From positions 27,583,817 to 27,647,816 of the forward strand of contig CM059971.1 in assembly GCA_030490835.1 (NCBI GenBank): a stretch of 64,000 bases of DNA, written 5' to 3'. The notes under the pieces were generated by a model. The model was not told where the DNA came from, ran no database searches, and saw only the letters and a program-made list of their open reading frames with translations. Every line of letters begins with the position of its first letter. Position 1 is the first letter of the stretch. The position numbers and the translations under genes were made by a program. Shown here piece after piece: positions 1 to 10,740 of this stretch. This DNA comes from Annona cherimola (Eukaryota > Streptophyta > Magnoliopsida > Magnoliales > Annonaceae).

Positions 1-1557
1 AAGGTAGAGAGGAACATCGTGGCATGGACTGGATTGATGGTGGGGTATACCCATGCTAATCGACCAGACAAAACTCTCATGTTGTTTGATGAGATGATAC
101 GTGAAGGAATCAAATTGGATGGATTTGTATTTTCAATAGCTCTGAAGGCCTGTTCCGATTTGGAGTGTTGGGATATGGGGAGGCAGATTCATGGGTATGT
201 TGTTAAATATGGGGTGGATTCAGATGTTTCAACAGGCTCACCACTTGTGGATTTTTATTGTAAATGCAGAAGCCTCAAAGAGGCTCGCTGTGCTTTTGAG
301 AAAATATCTAATCCTAACGAGGTCACTTGGAGCTCAATAATTTCTGGACTCTGTCAAGCTGGTGAAATTGAGGAGTCAATTCAAATGTTTAAAAGTCTTA
401 GGCACAGAGGGACACTTTCGAAATCCATATATACCAGCATTTTTCAGGCAAGCTCTGCATTGGCAGATTTGAATTTTGGCAGCCAGTTACATGCTGATGC
501 AATCAAGAGAGGACTTGTTTCAAAGCTATATGGAGAGAGTGCACTGGTAACGATGTACTCAAGGTGTGGTGAGTTTGATTATGCGCGTGGAGTTTTCAGA
601 TTGATAAATCGACCAGATACTATTGCATGGACTTCCATGATTGCTGGTTCTGCTTATCATGGTAAGGCTTCAGAAGCACTGGGTCTTTTCAAGATGATGC
701 TTCATTCTGGTGTAAGACCAAATTCTGTTACGTTCGTTGGGGTTCTCACAGCCTGTAGCCATGCGAGATTGGTTTCTGAGGCGTGGGAATATTTGGATTC
801 AATGAGCAAAGATTATGGTGTGAAACCCACAATTGATCACTACAACTGTATGGTTGATATCTATTCTCGTGCAGGAGAGCTAGATAAGGCATTCGGACTA
901 ATAAAATCAATGCCATTTGAACCTGATTCAATGACTTGGAAGATGTTGTTGGGAGGGTGTAGGATCCACCATAACATTGAACTTGGTAAGATAGCAGGAG
1001 ATTACCTTCTGCAGATGAACCCTGGTGATTCGGCTGCTTATGTTCTGTTGTTCAATTTATACGCTTCAGGGGAAAGATGGGAAGAGGCAGCCTCTGTTAG
1101 GAAGTTGATGACTGAAAGAGATATAAGAAAGGATATCAGCTGCAGTTGGATTACAATAAATGGTAAGGTTCATAGATTCGTTGTTGGTGATAGACACCAC
1201 GCACAAACCAAAGAGATCTACTCCAAGTTGGAGGAACTGAATTACCTGTTCACCAGCAATAAACATTTCCATCTCAGAGGTGATGGTAGTCTTAGAGGCG
1301 GTGGGGCAGAAGTTTCACTTAATTTGAGAAAGGAGCACTTTGTTGACCATAGTGAGAGGCTAGCAATTGCATTTGGGCTCATTTCTGCACCAACTAATGC
1401 TCCAATTTCTATATTCAAGAATCTTCGTGTTTGTGCCGATTGCCACGATTTCACAAAATGGGTGTCAAAGACCACTAGGCGTAAGCTTGTGGTTAGGGAT
1501 TCATGTCGATTCCATCATTTTGGGCAAGGGGAATGCTCTTGCCAAGATTATTGGTGA
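1..1557 (+). CDS. RARE1: PPR-DYW RNA-editing factor, RARE1-like (5' end outside window)
   Basis: The frame is open from base 1, so the gene enters from the left; the first in-window Met-like codon at 19 is a GTG (Val) inside the protein, not a start. About 518 C-terminal residues are present. Successive PPR units (motifs such as VTWSSIISGLCQAG and PDTIAWTSMIAGSAYHG) are followed by E/E+ motifs (CSWITINGKVHRFVVGD, about residues 378-394) and a complete DYW deaminase-like domain: HSERLAIAFGL near residue 450, CADCH near 478, HHF near 505, CSC near 512, ending in DYW before TGA at 1555-1557. DYW-class PPR proteins carry out C-to-U editing in chloroplasts or mitochondria. Wording through the PPR and E regions matches what I recall of Arabidopsis RARE1, the accD editing factor of plastids, so I infer orthology. 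The visible part has no intron and no lesion. Fairly sure of the class, less so of the ortholog. Confidence 0.85.
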   Translation, partial: KVERNIVAWTGLMVGYTHANRPDKTLMLFDEMIREGIKLDGFVFSIALKACSDLECWDMGRQIHGYVVKYGVDSDVSTGSPLVDFYCKCRSLKEARCAFEKISNPNEVTWSSIISGLCQAGEIEESIQMFKSLRHRGTLSKSIYTSIFQASSALADLNFGSQLHADAIKRGLVSKLYGESALVTMYSRCGEFDYARGVFRLINRPDTIAWTSMIAGSAYHGKASEALGLFKMMLHSGVRPNSVTFVGVLTACSHARLVSEAWEYLDSMSKDYGVKPTIDHYNCMVDIYSRAGELDKAFGLIKSMPFEPDSMTWKMLLGGCRIHHNIELGKIAGDYLLQMNPGDSAAYVLLFNLYASGERWEEAASVRKLMTERDIRKDISCSWITINGKVHRFVVGDRHHAQTKEIYSKLEELNYLFTSNKHFHLRGDGSLRGGGAEVSLNLRKEHFVDHSERLAIAFGLISAPTNAPISIFKNLRVCADCHDFTKWVSKTTRRKLVVRDSCRFHHFGQGECSCQDYW

Positions 1558-4500
1558 CAATAATGCAGATTGGGTCCAGTTGCTTTCGAGAGTGCTCGAC
1601 TCTTATGATTTGGAATTTTAGCTGATCGCATAAGCTCCATTTACTGTTGGTTTGTCTATTACACACCTTGCTACCAGCTTTTCTTTGAAATGCAGATGGT
1701 TTGCAGATGAATTATTGTTAGTTCCGTTAAATTCTGGAGGTCCTTGAAGTTAGAGTTTTGTGTTCCACATTCCCTAGTTGTTATGAAGTCACTTGTAGGT
1801 TGCTGGCCTCTTATGACATATTTGGTTTCTTTGCCTTGCATATTTACTGCAGCATGGTGGTGCAATGGCTGTATAAGCTGGCCTTAGCTTGGGTTGGGCA
1901 TTTACCAGTTTCTAGGTTGTTAGGCTTTCCCTGATAGGGCTCCAATCCTTTGGTATCCACCGTCCATTTTCGTTCAGCAGTTTGGATTCAAAGGGGCAGC
2001 TTCGGTACTTGAAATATTCTGTAGGGGGTGTTTATTGGGCATGCTCTCACACGCGCGCGGAAGCTTCCCCTTCTGATGCCCTAGCTCGCATCACCTCTGC
2101 CCTTTTCTCCCTCGCCCTAGCCATTCTCCCTCTTGCTGCTTCCCTTGCACTGTTGCCTTCTCCCTTCTTATCTATCTCCCCTACTCGCATACCCCTTCTC
2201 CCAATCAAAATACTGGCTGCTGCCGCCGACAAGCCGGAGGTCATCTTGGACTAGTTCAACAAGCTGGAGGCTATTGTAGTCCTACTTGCCTCTTCAGGTT
2301 ATGGTTTCTCAGATGGTTTTGCTGTGTTATTAATGTACAAGTTCTGATTTTCTTTATTTTACCAAGATGTGTTCTGGCTTCTCTGATGTAATTAGGTAGG
2401 TTTGCTGTGTTATTATTATTTCAAAATCTGATACTCATAATTGTTCTGAAATTATTATTTAAATTTGAGTGATTTGAAAATTGCTACAAAATAAAATTGA
2501 GTTTTCATTTGTCTGGTTTGTACAAACCCAGCTCGATTCAATCTGAATTTGGCTGGAAGTTTGTGATTTTTTGACAAATAGGTTGATTTGGTTGAAAATT
2601 CGCTGGTCTTTGGTTGTGGGTTGTCGGCATAATTCAATCTAAATTAACCTGACCATGCCACCACAAGGTAAACTGACGTAAGTTCAAACTCTACAAGCAA
2701 CCTTTTTCTCTGCGGATGTATTTAGGGGCTTTTTTGTTTCTTTATGTTGGAAGTGTTTATTTCATATTTAGTAATTTTTTTAACACTCATTCATTTACAT
2801 CTTGTTTTCAATAGTCTTCGCATTCAACTGCTCTAGTGTTGTGTGCAAAATGCAATGATGAGAGTTTTTCATGTTTAGGAAATACAGCATTGTTATGTTG
2901 GCTCTTAAATAATTGTGTGGGAAATAAACAATCCTAGATCTTAGAGTTTAGCATTAGTGTTGATGCACTTCATTGTAGTTGTTTTTAACTGATCATGCAT
3001 GATAGCTCCTTGTATCGCTATTATTTGTCTAGTATATCTTGTTAATTAGATGCCATACAGAACATGATTTGCCTAGCGATATGATCACTTATACCGGAGC
3101 ACATTGCTTCTACAAGTTTTATGCACCAGTGATGCACTTGGCCCTAGGTTTGGCAGCAAGCTGACCATGTGGTGGGTGGGGTAACTCTCAATTTGATCAG
3201 TATCGGGGTTTCGTATTTGAGTCCCCTGGAGAGCAATGCTTGGTCTTCATTCCCTTGGGAATTGTCACCTTGAGAGATGGTTCTCTATTTGCATCTGTTG
3301 ATGCAAATGTGGGTCAAGCTAAAGGAATCAGCTTGTGTATAGAGCACCACAATTATCATTCAAATGCTGATTTGATCCAGGTTTTCACTCGGCTTAATAT
3401 TTGAAGTGGGAAGATTAGGCACCAAACAGTACCAAATTTTATGGCTTTTGGATCTAAGATTAGAGCACATGGTACCAACCAGGTGGAGCTAGGGTTCACT
3501 TGTATAAAGAAAAAAGACTTGCAGCCAGGACTCGCTTATACAACACAACAGTTAATTGAACTTGGTGCCATCACAGATAGCCTAGCATCATAATCATATA
3601 CTGGACCACTGGTACAGTTTTACCCCTTGCTCATTCGAATGATCCACTTAGGGATCATACAGCTTGCAAGAATTGTCTTAAGTGACTATCTCTGATCCTT
3701 GACAGGAGATCCCAAATGTTTCTAAAAATTATTGTGTTAATTCAAGTAAGAGTTCGGTCACAGATTTTCTCAATTTTCTTTGTTGCTTTTGTTATCTGTG
3801 TTCAGTGAGAATTTTTAACAGATGTTTCTACGCTATCTTATGGAAGAAGCAATGCTTTCCATTTGGTATGATCCTTCTTTTTAATTTTTATTTTCTAGGA
3901 ACTTGCCACTAAGCTAAGGGCAAATTAGGCGTTAAAGCGATGGGTTTGTTGATGTGCCATCTCAGTTGGAACTAATGCAGTGAGTCACTGTGTTGGCGGT
4001 TGCCTCTCAGTGCTTCAGAAATATACTTTTTGTTGGGTCCTTTTATGACTTCCATGTTTTCCCTGAGAATATTATTCTTGCTTTTTCTGTTAATGAAGGT
4101 GATTGATGAATAAATGCCAATATGAATGGGCATGATGTTATGTTGCACCTTTTATTAATATTGGGTAACCAAAAAGGCATGTGCAGAAGGGATTGTTAAA
4201 TGCTGCATGTTGCATATTTGTATGCTTTCACTTTCATGCTTGAATGGAGCAGATGTCGGAGCTGTAAACTCTACTTCAGAAATGGCCACTTTTTTCTTGG
4301 AAGTGCTAATTCAAACATTAAGGATGGATGAATAAAACAATGCCGGGGCACTTGGTTATCGATTAACTAGAAAGTGTTTGTTGTTGGCATTCAGTTACAG
4401 GGAAACATACAATTTCAATCACAACATATCTAATGTTATTGATCTAATCTTTCAGGAATTAGTGGCATTTCTCTGAGTTATATGTTCAAATCCAGGTTAA

Positions 4501-4611
4501 AAATACTTCAGATATTTTATTCTTGTATATATAATCTCTGGCATTTTATTAGTAATTTTCAGGCATTGTTTATCTGCTTTTTAAATTTATTTTCTAATAA
4601 TGTATCTGCAG
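1558..4611. other. Non-coding stretch downstream of the PPR gene
   Basis: This contains the PPR gene's 3' UTR and AT-rich DNA. A GC-rich patch at about 2040-2250 is open in one frame (Ala/Leu/Pro/Ser rich) but has no ATG-led gene structure or recognisable family. I see no convincing exon chain, tRNA or transposon ends here. Confidence 0.5.
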
Positions 4612-5072
4612 GAAACACATCGTCGGACTCATGAATATTATATACTTGTAACTCTTTGACGGAGGTGAAAGAGCTCATGCTAAAGAAAATATCTTTGTTA
4701 AATTCCATTAGTGCTCAGGTTTGTGAGAACAGAAGGATTTTGCTGGTGGTTAAACTTTTCAAAGTACTGGGCCTTGCATGCATATTGTTTGTTAGTGGAA
4801 CTGGTGTTTCCTCATCTAGGCCATTGTCTATTTTGCATGCCATTCATTGATGGTCCCATCAAGCTTCTTTATTAAATACTTGGGTTGTAGATGGTGGATG
4901 CTGTATTACGTGTTCATGACTATTGAAAATTTCATGTTTCTTATATTGATTCTGATTTTTCTAACAAATTCTTGGTTCCACCATTTGTCAGTTCCAAGAT
5001 GCCATGACCAGCACAATTAGCCGCACAAAACCGATTGATTCCTTGGAGAGTATTGGGAAAGGGACCCAATAG
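4612..5072 (+). other. Exon-like segments with splice-site signals
   Basis: Two pieces look like exons. The first, 4612-4718, follows CTGCAG and ends CAG|GT; its last 21 codons are open (ending SLLNSISAQ), but an in-frame TGA lies at 4632. The second, 4992-5072, follows a pyrimidine-rich stretch and TTTGTCAG and reads 26 codons (ending ESIGKGTQ) to TAG. Joining 4718 to 4992 keeps the phase. I do not recognise the product and found no upstream start. It may be the end of a small gene, a pseudogene or chance. Confidence 0.15.
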
Positions 5073-5573
5073 GTTTATGTCACTTTGTCCACATTCTAAC
5101 AAAACCATTGTTCTATTGGATTTTTACTCATATGTTGGAGACACATGGATATGGAAGATGGAACATACCAACCACCACATTGAACTAAGCCTATAGAACA
5201 TGAAAACTAGGTTAAGATGAATGAAGGAAATTTTTGATGCATAATACAAATGCACAACTCAAGGACATCGATTATAATCTCGGGACTCTTATCTCTTAAA
5301 GGTTAAATCGAGCCCATTGTTTACGATCTTAGATAGGTTTTGAATATTAGTTTAACGGGTGTAGCATGTTATTATCAAACCGATGCAAATTAGAGCATAT
5401 TGTAAGCCCATCTCAACTAAAAGTTGTTTGCATGTAGTAATGCCCAAAAGAGCCATAAGTTATGCTTAGAATTGAACTTGTTATAGATATTTTAAAGTGT
5501 TTGTGAGCAAATTAATGTCATCAGAAATGCTTGTGGAAGAGACAGGAATAATGAGAGGAAAAAAAAAAAAAAA

Positions 5574-6779
5574 GATTTTTGCAAATATGTCTACAATGTT
5601 TGACTAATATTGCATTTATGCTTAAGTTTGCAAAAATTGCAAATATGCCTATAAGGTTTACCATAAAATTGCAATTGTGTCTCTTCCATTAGAGTATCAT
5701 CTTATTCCATTAAAAATTTTAATAAAATGACTAAAATGCCATTCATCTCCATTGTAGGCTGAGCACTACAGGACTACTTGTGATAGGTGGATAGATATGG
5801 TTTTGTTTGGGCAGATTTGCGGCTTTAAATGGAAACATGGTGCTGATCAGGAATTTTGATTTTGATTTCATGATGGTGTAGATTGATCTATGATGACAGC
5901 TAACAAGATGGTTTGGCTGGATCAGGATTTGCAGGCGATGGGTGTAGCTGGATTTATCTCCTCTTATGCCAACTATGAAGATGGTTGGAGGAAAGGGTTA
6001 TTGGCTTGGCCGATATGAGCCGACCACGTGATTGGGGGTAAAAACCCCTCAAGCTCGTCAGCTTCTATTTCTTCTCTGGCAGTGACGACAACAACAGATG
6101 TGCATACAAACCGATGTACACCCTTCATCCTCTAGAGCTCAAGCCAACACCATAACTTGCTACCCTCTTTTCTTCTAATTAATGTTTTTTTTTTTCAAAT
6201 TTTATGGTTGTGGTAGGAGAAATTTGGATTTCATGGAGACGAACAATAGTTTGGTTAGTAGTAATGGAGGTGATTCTTCTCCTATGGTTGCGTGGAATTC
6301 TACCAATGGTGAGAAAGATTGACGGCAAGCAGCAACGTTCAGTGGTATTCTTGTTGCCGATGATGAAGAGGGCAGCCAGGCAGATGCTATTTTTAACAAT
6401 CCAGGTCACCAGACGACAAGATTCTGATGTGGCTTCATCACCCTAAGCATCGAAGTAACGAATCATACCTGATGATCAGATTAGATCATCTGATAAATGG
6501 CCATTGGCAGCCATCCTTAAGCCATTACCCATGTGTGTGTGAAACTGGGTTCAGGTAAGATGATGGAGCACCGAAATTCGATGCTTTTTTATTTGTGCAT
6601 GTGCCGTCCTAAAGGGTATTTTTGTCATTTTACAAGAAAATTTAACAGTGGAAGATAAAAAAAAACACTAATGGAAGGGGCATGCTCGCAATTTTATGAA
6701 AATCTTATAGGCATATCTGCAATATTTGCAAATTTAGGGACATAGATGCAATATTAATTGGGTATATCTGCAAAAAAAA
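5574..6779. mobile_element. 1.2-kb element with long terminal inverted repeats (MULE-like, non-autonomous)
   Basis: The left arm (about 5574-5742) and right arm (about 6613-6779) are imperfect inverted copies of about 165 bp. Matching landmarks include TTTTTGCAAATATG / TTTTTGCAGATATA, ATATTGCATTTATG / ATATTGCATCTATG and AAATATGCCTATAAG / AGATATGCCTATAAG. A-runs lie on both flanks (5559-5573 and 6772-6791), so the target duplication cannot be set exactly; an A-rich 9-bp duplication would fit a Mutator-like element. The 870-bp interior has no transposase and could hold captured DNA. Confidence 0.65.
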
Positions 6780-7056
6780 AAAAAAAAAAAACTGTAGACT
6801 GCAACCTGCGTTATTCACAAAAAAAAAAAAAAAAAAAAAATCCTTTTTTCCGAATTTTGTTTATAGCTTTGTAAAGTTGTTTCATTGATATTGTTTCATT
6901 AAAATGGATTTGTCAATTTATTGCTTAAGATTATGAAGTATACAAATATGGAGTCGTAGAGGGCGTTTTCTTATCGTAGTGCTTTTTTGGCCTCGATTTC
7001 ACCTTTTTTTTTTTTTGAATTTTTTATTTTACTCTGGCATTTTTCTCTAGTTGCAG

Positions 7057-7994
7057 GATGCTGGTAGTGCCTTAGTTGCATCATCATTTTTGTGTGGCGC
7101 TTCTCCTGTCCAGTACCTTTTAGATCCCACTCCAGAAATGATGATTGGAAACACATGCTTCCCTGCCTATGGATCCAAATTCAGTCCCATGCTTATGTTT
7201 TATTTTTTATTTTTTTAAGGAGAATGGGAATTCTCATGCTATTGTTAGCATACAATCAAATCTGCAAATGGGTTGTTAGCTTGTTGTTTGATTACTCAAA
7301 ACTATTTGTTGCTTTTCTGTTCAGTTGTGGTTTTGACTTGTGCTTTCAGTTTAGGACTTAGGGTGTGCGGATGTGTGTATGTTTGGACTTTTTGTCTGAG
7401 AAAAAAAAGTGACTGTCTAATGATCGAAGATTAGAAAACATATTAATTAGTTTGCATGTCCAACTGACTGGACAATCTCTAATTAGTCCATCGAACTACA
7501 TCTAAACCTTTCATATTTGTGCAGTATGTGATCTGGTCTGACTCGTCTAACCTGTTAGCTACATCATTAACGATCAATTCATAGCAATTGTCAGTCTCAT
7601 GGGGTTCATGAGACTGAAAAAGGATGGGAAATCCAACTGTTGGGCTGATTGTGGTGGCCCTGCAAAAGTATGGAATTCTGGAGTCTCTTTCTACCTAATT
7701 ATAGTTCTGACTGTGCTTTGATTCTGCATAAATTGTTGTAGCATACTTTTAGCATTTTGATTCGCTGCTAAGGAGAAATATGGTGTTCTTACTGCAGGTT
7801 GTGATCTTTATAATGGCACTAGGGTATCTTTGACTCCACACCCAGGTGATAATACCCCGGACCTGCTCCCATCTAATGAGCAGCAGAGGACCCCTAGAGG
7901 CGGTGTGGTACCTCCGGCTGTTGCTGGCAGAACTGCCAACAATCCCCCTTCAACTACGGCCTTGGTTCTGTCATGGTGGTGGTGGTGGTGGTGA
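7057..7994 (+). other. Exon-like segments ending in a (TGG)n tract
   Basis: At 7057, after a T-rich tract and TTGCAG, about 45 codons are open (containing FLCGASPVQYLLDPTPEMM). At 7798, after TTCTTACTGCAG, an open stretch in phase 2 (CDLYNGTRVSLTPHPGDN and on) runs to TGA at 7992-7994, its last residues being Trp from a (TGG)n microsatellite at 7974-7993. Composition and acceptor sites look genic, but I cannot join the pieces into one protein or name it. A decayed or poorly modelled host gene is the likeliest reading. Confidence 0.2.
7591..7617. repeat. Perfect 11-bp hairpin
   Basis: TCAGTCTCATG and its exact reverse complement are separated by a 5-nt GGGTT loop. No function is evident. Confidence 0.5.
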
Positions 7995-8039
7995 TGGTTA
8001 AGGGTGTTAATGATTATGGTTAACCTGTTAACTTGCACG

Positions 8040-8537
8040 TCCTACTAGTTTATAAATGAATTTAGGTTGTGATTTTTGAATAAATGATTTGTGAGCTGTC
8101 AACTCGTTTAATTATTTAAATAAGGATTTTTTCCAAATATACTAATTATGTTTGACATTAATCCTAAATATACTAACGACATTTTCAAAATCTCAAATAT
8201 ACGCACTACGTTTATAGTTAATTTTAAAAATACACAAGTCATGAGTTAACACCGCTAGTTAATATGTGAAAATATTCATATACCTATCAAATTTTGGACA
8301 TAATTAAAAAATTGAATATGGTAACTCACCAATGCCTTAATTGCAATTTATTTCTATTTTATTTTATTTTTTATTAGTTAATAAACAAATTAGTGTTGAA
8401 ATTTTTTAAATATACTAAGACTATGATTAGATTTTAACCCATTCAACTTGATTTGTTAATAACACCCTTGGTTGTGGTTGCAACTGTTCAGGTTGTTGTT
8501 ACTCTGTCTACGGTTTCAAATCGTATCTAATCAAGAG
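8040..8537. other. AT-rich stretch with degenerate short repeats
   Basis: About 8115-8235 holds four imperfect units of about 30-38 bp, each with an AAATATAC-like core (near 8133, 8163, 8195 and 8229). This resembles sub-terminal repeats of degraded TIR transposons, but no partner end was found. No gene is seen. Confidence 0.35.
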
Positions 8538-9406
8538 TGTATTGACACCTCAATTTTGAGCTGTTTTTAAGCATATTAATTAAACATGCGTTTATTTATG
8601 AAATGACACTATTTGGGATTATATATATTTTTCAATTAAAAGATGCACCAACTGGCACCTAGAGGAATTACTGCAAAAAGTGTTGGACCAATCAACAGCT
8701 GACACGCCTGCAAATGAGCTACACGTGTACGGATCTACATGCATGGGCGGAGCGCCAACATTGGGTGCATCTTCCCCAAACAAAGCCATTAGTGATTCAC
8801 GCCGGTAGGATTCAGCAAGCAATCAGAGCTAATCAAGGCAGCATAATCCGACGACCTCCCAATATCTCATCCTCTCCCATGGCTGCCAGTCCTAGGGACG
8901 ATTAATGCTACAGCTGCGGCTAACCCATCTTTCGAAAGTCGCACTTCCGAACCGAACTAAACTGAACCTCCATGGTTGCCCACATGCAATCTCCATCGGC
9001 GACCACCCGAAGACCAATCAAAGCTGCTCATCGGGCCAACCGTATGCGCACCTCTACTTATCTTCTTCGGTGAAACCCCACTCCCTCATCTCCAGCAGAT
9101 CCACCCTTCTCAAGATTCCAACTAAAACTCGTCCCCTCTGTTGTCGTCGCACCGTCTCCACCCAGCCTTGATTTCAACAGCAACCTCCATGGTAGCACCT
9201 GCTCTGGCTCGTCTCCAACAGCTTCCATCATCTCTCCTCTAGATCTAGCAATGCCTGTTTTCGTTTTCAGCATCCATGATGCTACCAAAAACCTAATGCC
9301 GACATCCATGGCAGCATCCATCACCAAAAATCCAACACCGGCATCTATGGTGGAACTCTGTCTCCATCCAGTGAGCAACTCTCTTCTCATCCATCACAGT
9401 AGCAGT

Positions 9407-10250
9407 TGCAACAGGTCCCACCAACGATCTCCATCATCCAGCGTCGTTGCTTGACCACCAACCAAGATTACTTGGGGATGAAGTAACGAGCAGTAGTGGC
9501 CAGCCTGCTCAGCGCCAACGTGTGCTTCACCCCCACACTAATAGCCAATCAGATGGCGCCACATCAGCAACCAAGGCTCAAGATCGGAGCCCAATCCTAT
9601 GCTCCCGGGTGCATTCAGCCTCAATACACCCGGGTGTACTACACCTATTTTTTAAAATTTTTTTTTGAAATTTTTTTCATGAAGCTGTTAATAGAGGTTT
9701 ATTTAACATATGTATTAATTTTTACTATTTTTGGAGGTTTTTAGATATTTTTTTTTAGATTTTTAAAAATCAATGGCATTTTCAGTAATTTAAAATTACC
9801 GAAAATGCCACTGATTTTTAAAAATCTAAAAAAAATATCTAAAAGTCTCCAAAAATAGTAAAAATTAATACATATTTAAATAAACCTAGATTAACCATTG
9901 TGTAAAAAAAATTTCAAAAAAAAATAAAAAAAATAGGTGTAGTACACCCGGGTGCATTGAGGCTGAATGCACCCGGGTGCATAGGATTGCGTTCCCTCAA
10001 GATCTCTATAAATACCAGCACCTCTAGCATCTCTAGACAGCACCCGCAACATGTCCCACTAACTATCTCCACTATCTAGCCCCGTTGCTTGACCGCCAAG
10101 CAAGATTACTTGGGGATGAAGTAACGAGCGGCAATAGCCAGCTTGCCCAGCACCAACATGTGCTTCACCTCCACACTAATAGCCAATCAGATGGCGCCAT
10201 GTCAGCCACTAAAGCTCAAGATCTCTATAAATACTGACACTTCCAGTGTC
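9407..10250 (+). repeat. Tandem duplication of an LTR promoter block
   Basis: Bases about 9407-9585 (continuing after the MITE at 10005 to about 10040) recur at about 10042-10250. Shared blocks include CGTTGCTTGACC, AAGATTACTTGGGGATGAAG, TAATAGCCAATCAGATGGCG and CTCAAGATCTCTATAAATAC. Each copy ends in its own TATAAATA box, so the LTR promoter was duplicated in tandem. Copy 1 was later split by the 410-bp MITE. Confidence 0.8.
9586..9995. mobile_element. 410-bp foldback MITE with 9-bp target duplication
   Basis: The ends are GGAGCCCAATCCTATG and the complement of GGAACGCAATCCTATG, and nearly the whole element folds back on itself (arms share CACCCGGGTGTACTACACCT and the AT-rich part). It is flanked by a perfect 9-bp direct repeat CTCAAGATC (9577-9585 and 9996-10004). 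The undisrupted site CTCAAGATC with matching flanks lies in the neighbouring duplicate at 10215-10223. A 9-bp duplication suggests a Mutator-type transposase supplied in trans. No ORF is carried. Confidence 0.9.
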
Positions 10251-10740
10251 TTCAGGCACAAGAAGCTCCCCAGAGTAGAGAGGGATAGTTGTTGTCCATT
10301 GCAACATTTGCACACCACTTCTCTCTCCAAAGCTATCCTCTTCCATTTTCTAGCACCCCTTTTATCTCCACCTTTCCCGCAATAAAAAAACCTCCAGCCC
10401 TCCACTCTAAAAAGCCTCTTGTCTCATAAATAGCCCCAGTCAGTTACATGTCCTAACAGCCTTCTCGAAAGGCCCTCTTTATTCTTATTATGCCATAGCA
10501 TATGATTTGCCTATAGTCAAGTCTCTGTTTATGGGAACTGGTGCTTCATCAATACAAGATTTAGTTCTAATCTTTCCAAAAAGATTAGTGGCGACTCCTC
10601 TTTTATATTTTTATTATTATTTTCATTTTAATATTTTAATCTCTATTTATTGCGATACTATCTGTCGTAGCACTTACTGGCTACGAAATGGGAGCTATAG
10701 TGCGAACGTAGTTTCCTTATTAGCTGATAGAGATCTTTAA

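Larger units (their letters stand above)
8538..10740 (+). repeat. Degenerate Tat-type gypsy LTR (probable solo or truncated LTR)
   Basis: It starts TGTATTGACACCTC, like Tat-type LTR starts (Tat-1 begins TGTATACACCCCTCC). TATAAATA boxes lie at 10007-10014 and 10226-10233. Near its 3' side a 22-nt hairpin (10567-10588) leads into TGGCGACTCC, the same block found in the Tat-1 and Tat-2 LTRs. No PBS, pol or partner LTR adjoins it. The 3' limit is uncertain: I see neither a clean CA end nor a target duplication of AAGAG. Confidence 0.5.

Noticed and set aside
19..21. GTG as start of the PPR protein
   Set aside because: The frame is open to base 1 and the preceding codons continue the PPR sequence; the codon is an internal Val.
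746..1475. Minus-strand ORFs of 61-77 codons opposite the PPR gene
   Set aside because: They are shadows of a well-supported coding frame on the plus strand.
1982..2254. 90-codon Ala/Leu/Pro-rich ORF
   Set aside because: GC-rich low-complexity composition, non-ATG start, no domain or splice context.
7808..8038. Minus-strand ORF with a His run
   Set aside because: The His run is the reverse of a (TGG)n microsatellite; the plus-strand exon-like reading is better supported.
9058..9390. 110-codon minus-strand ORF
   Set aside because: Lies within a degenerate LTR; compositional, no family.
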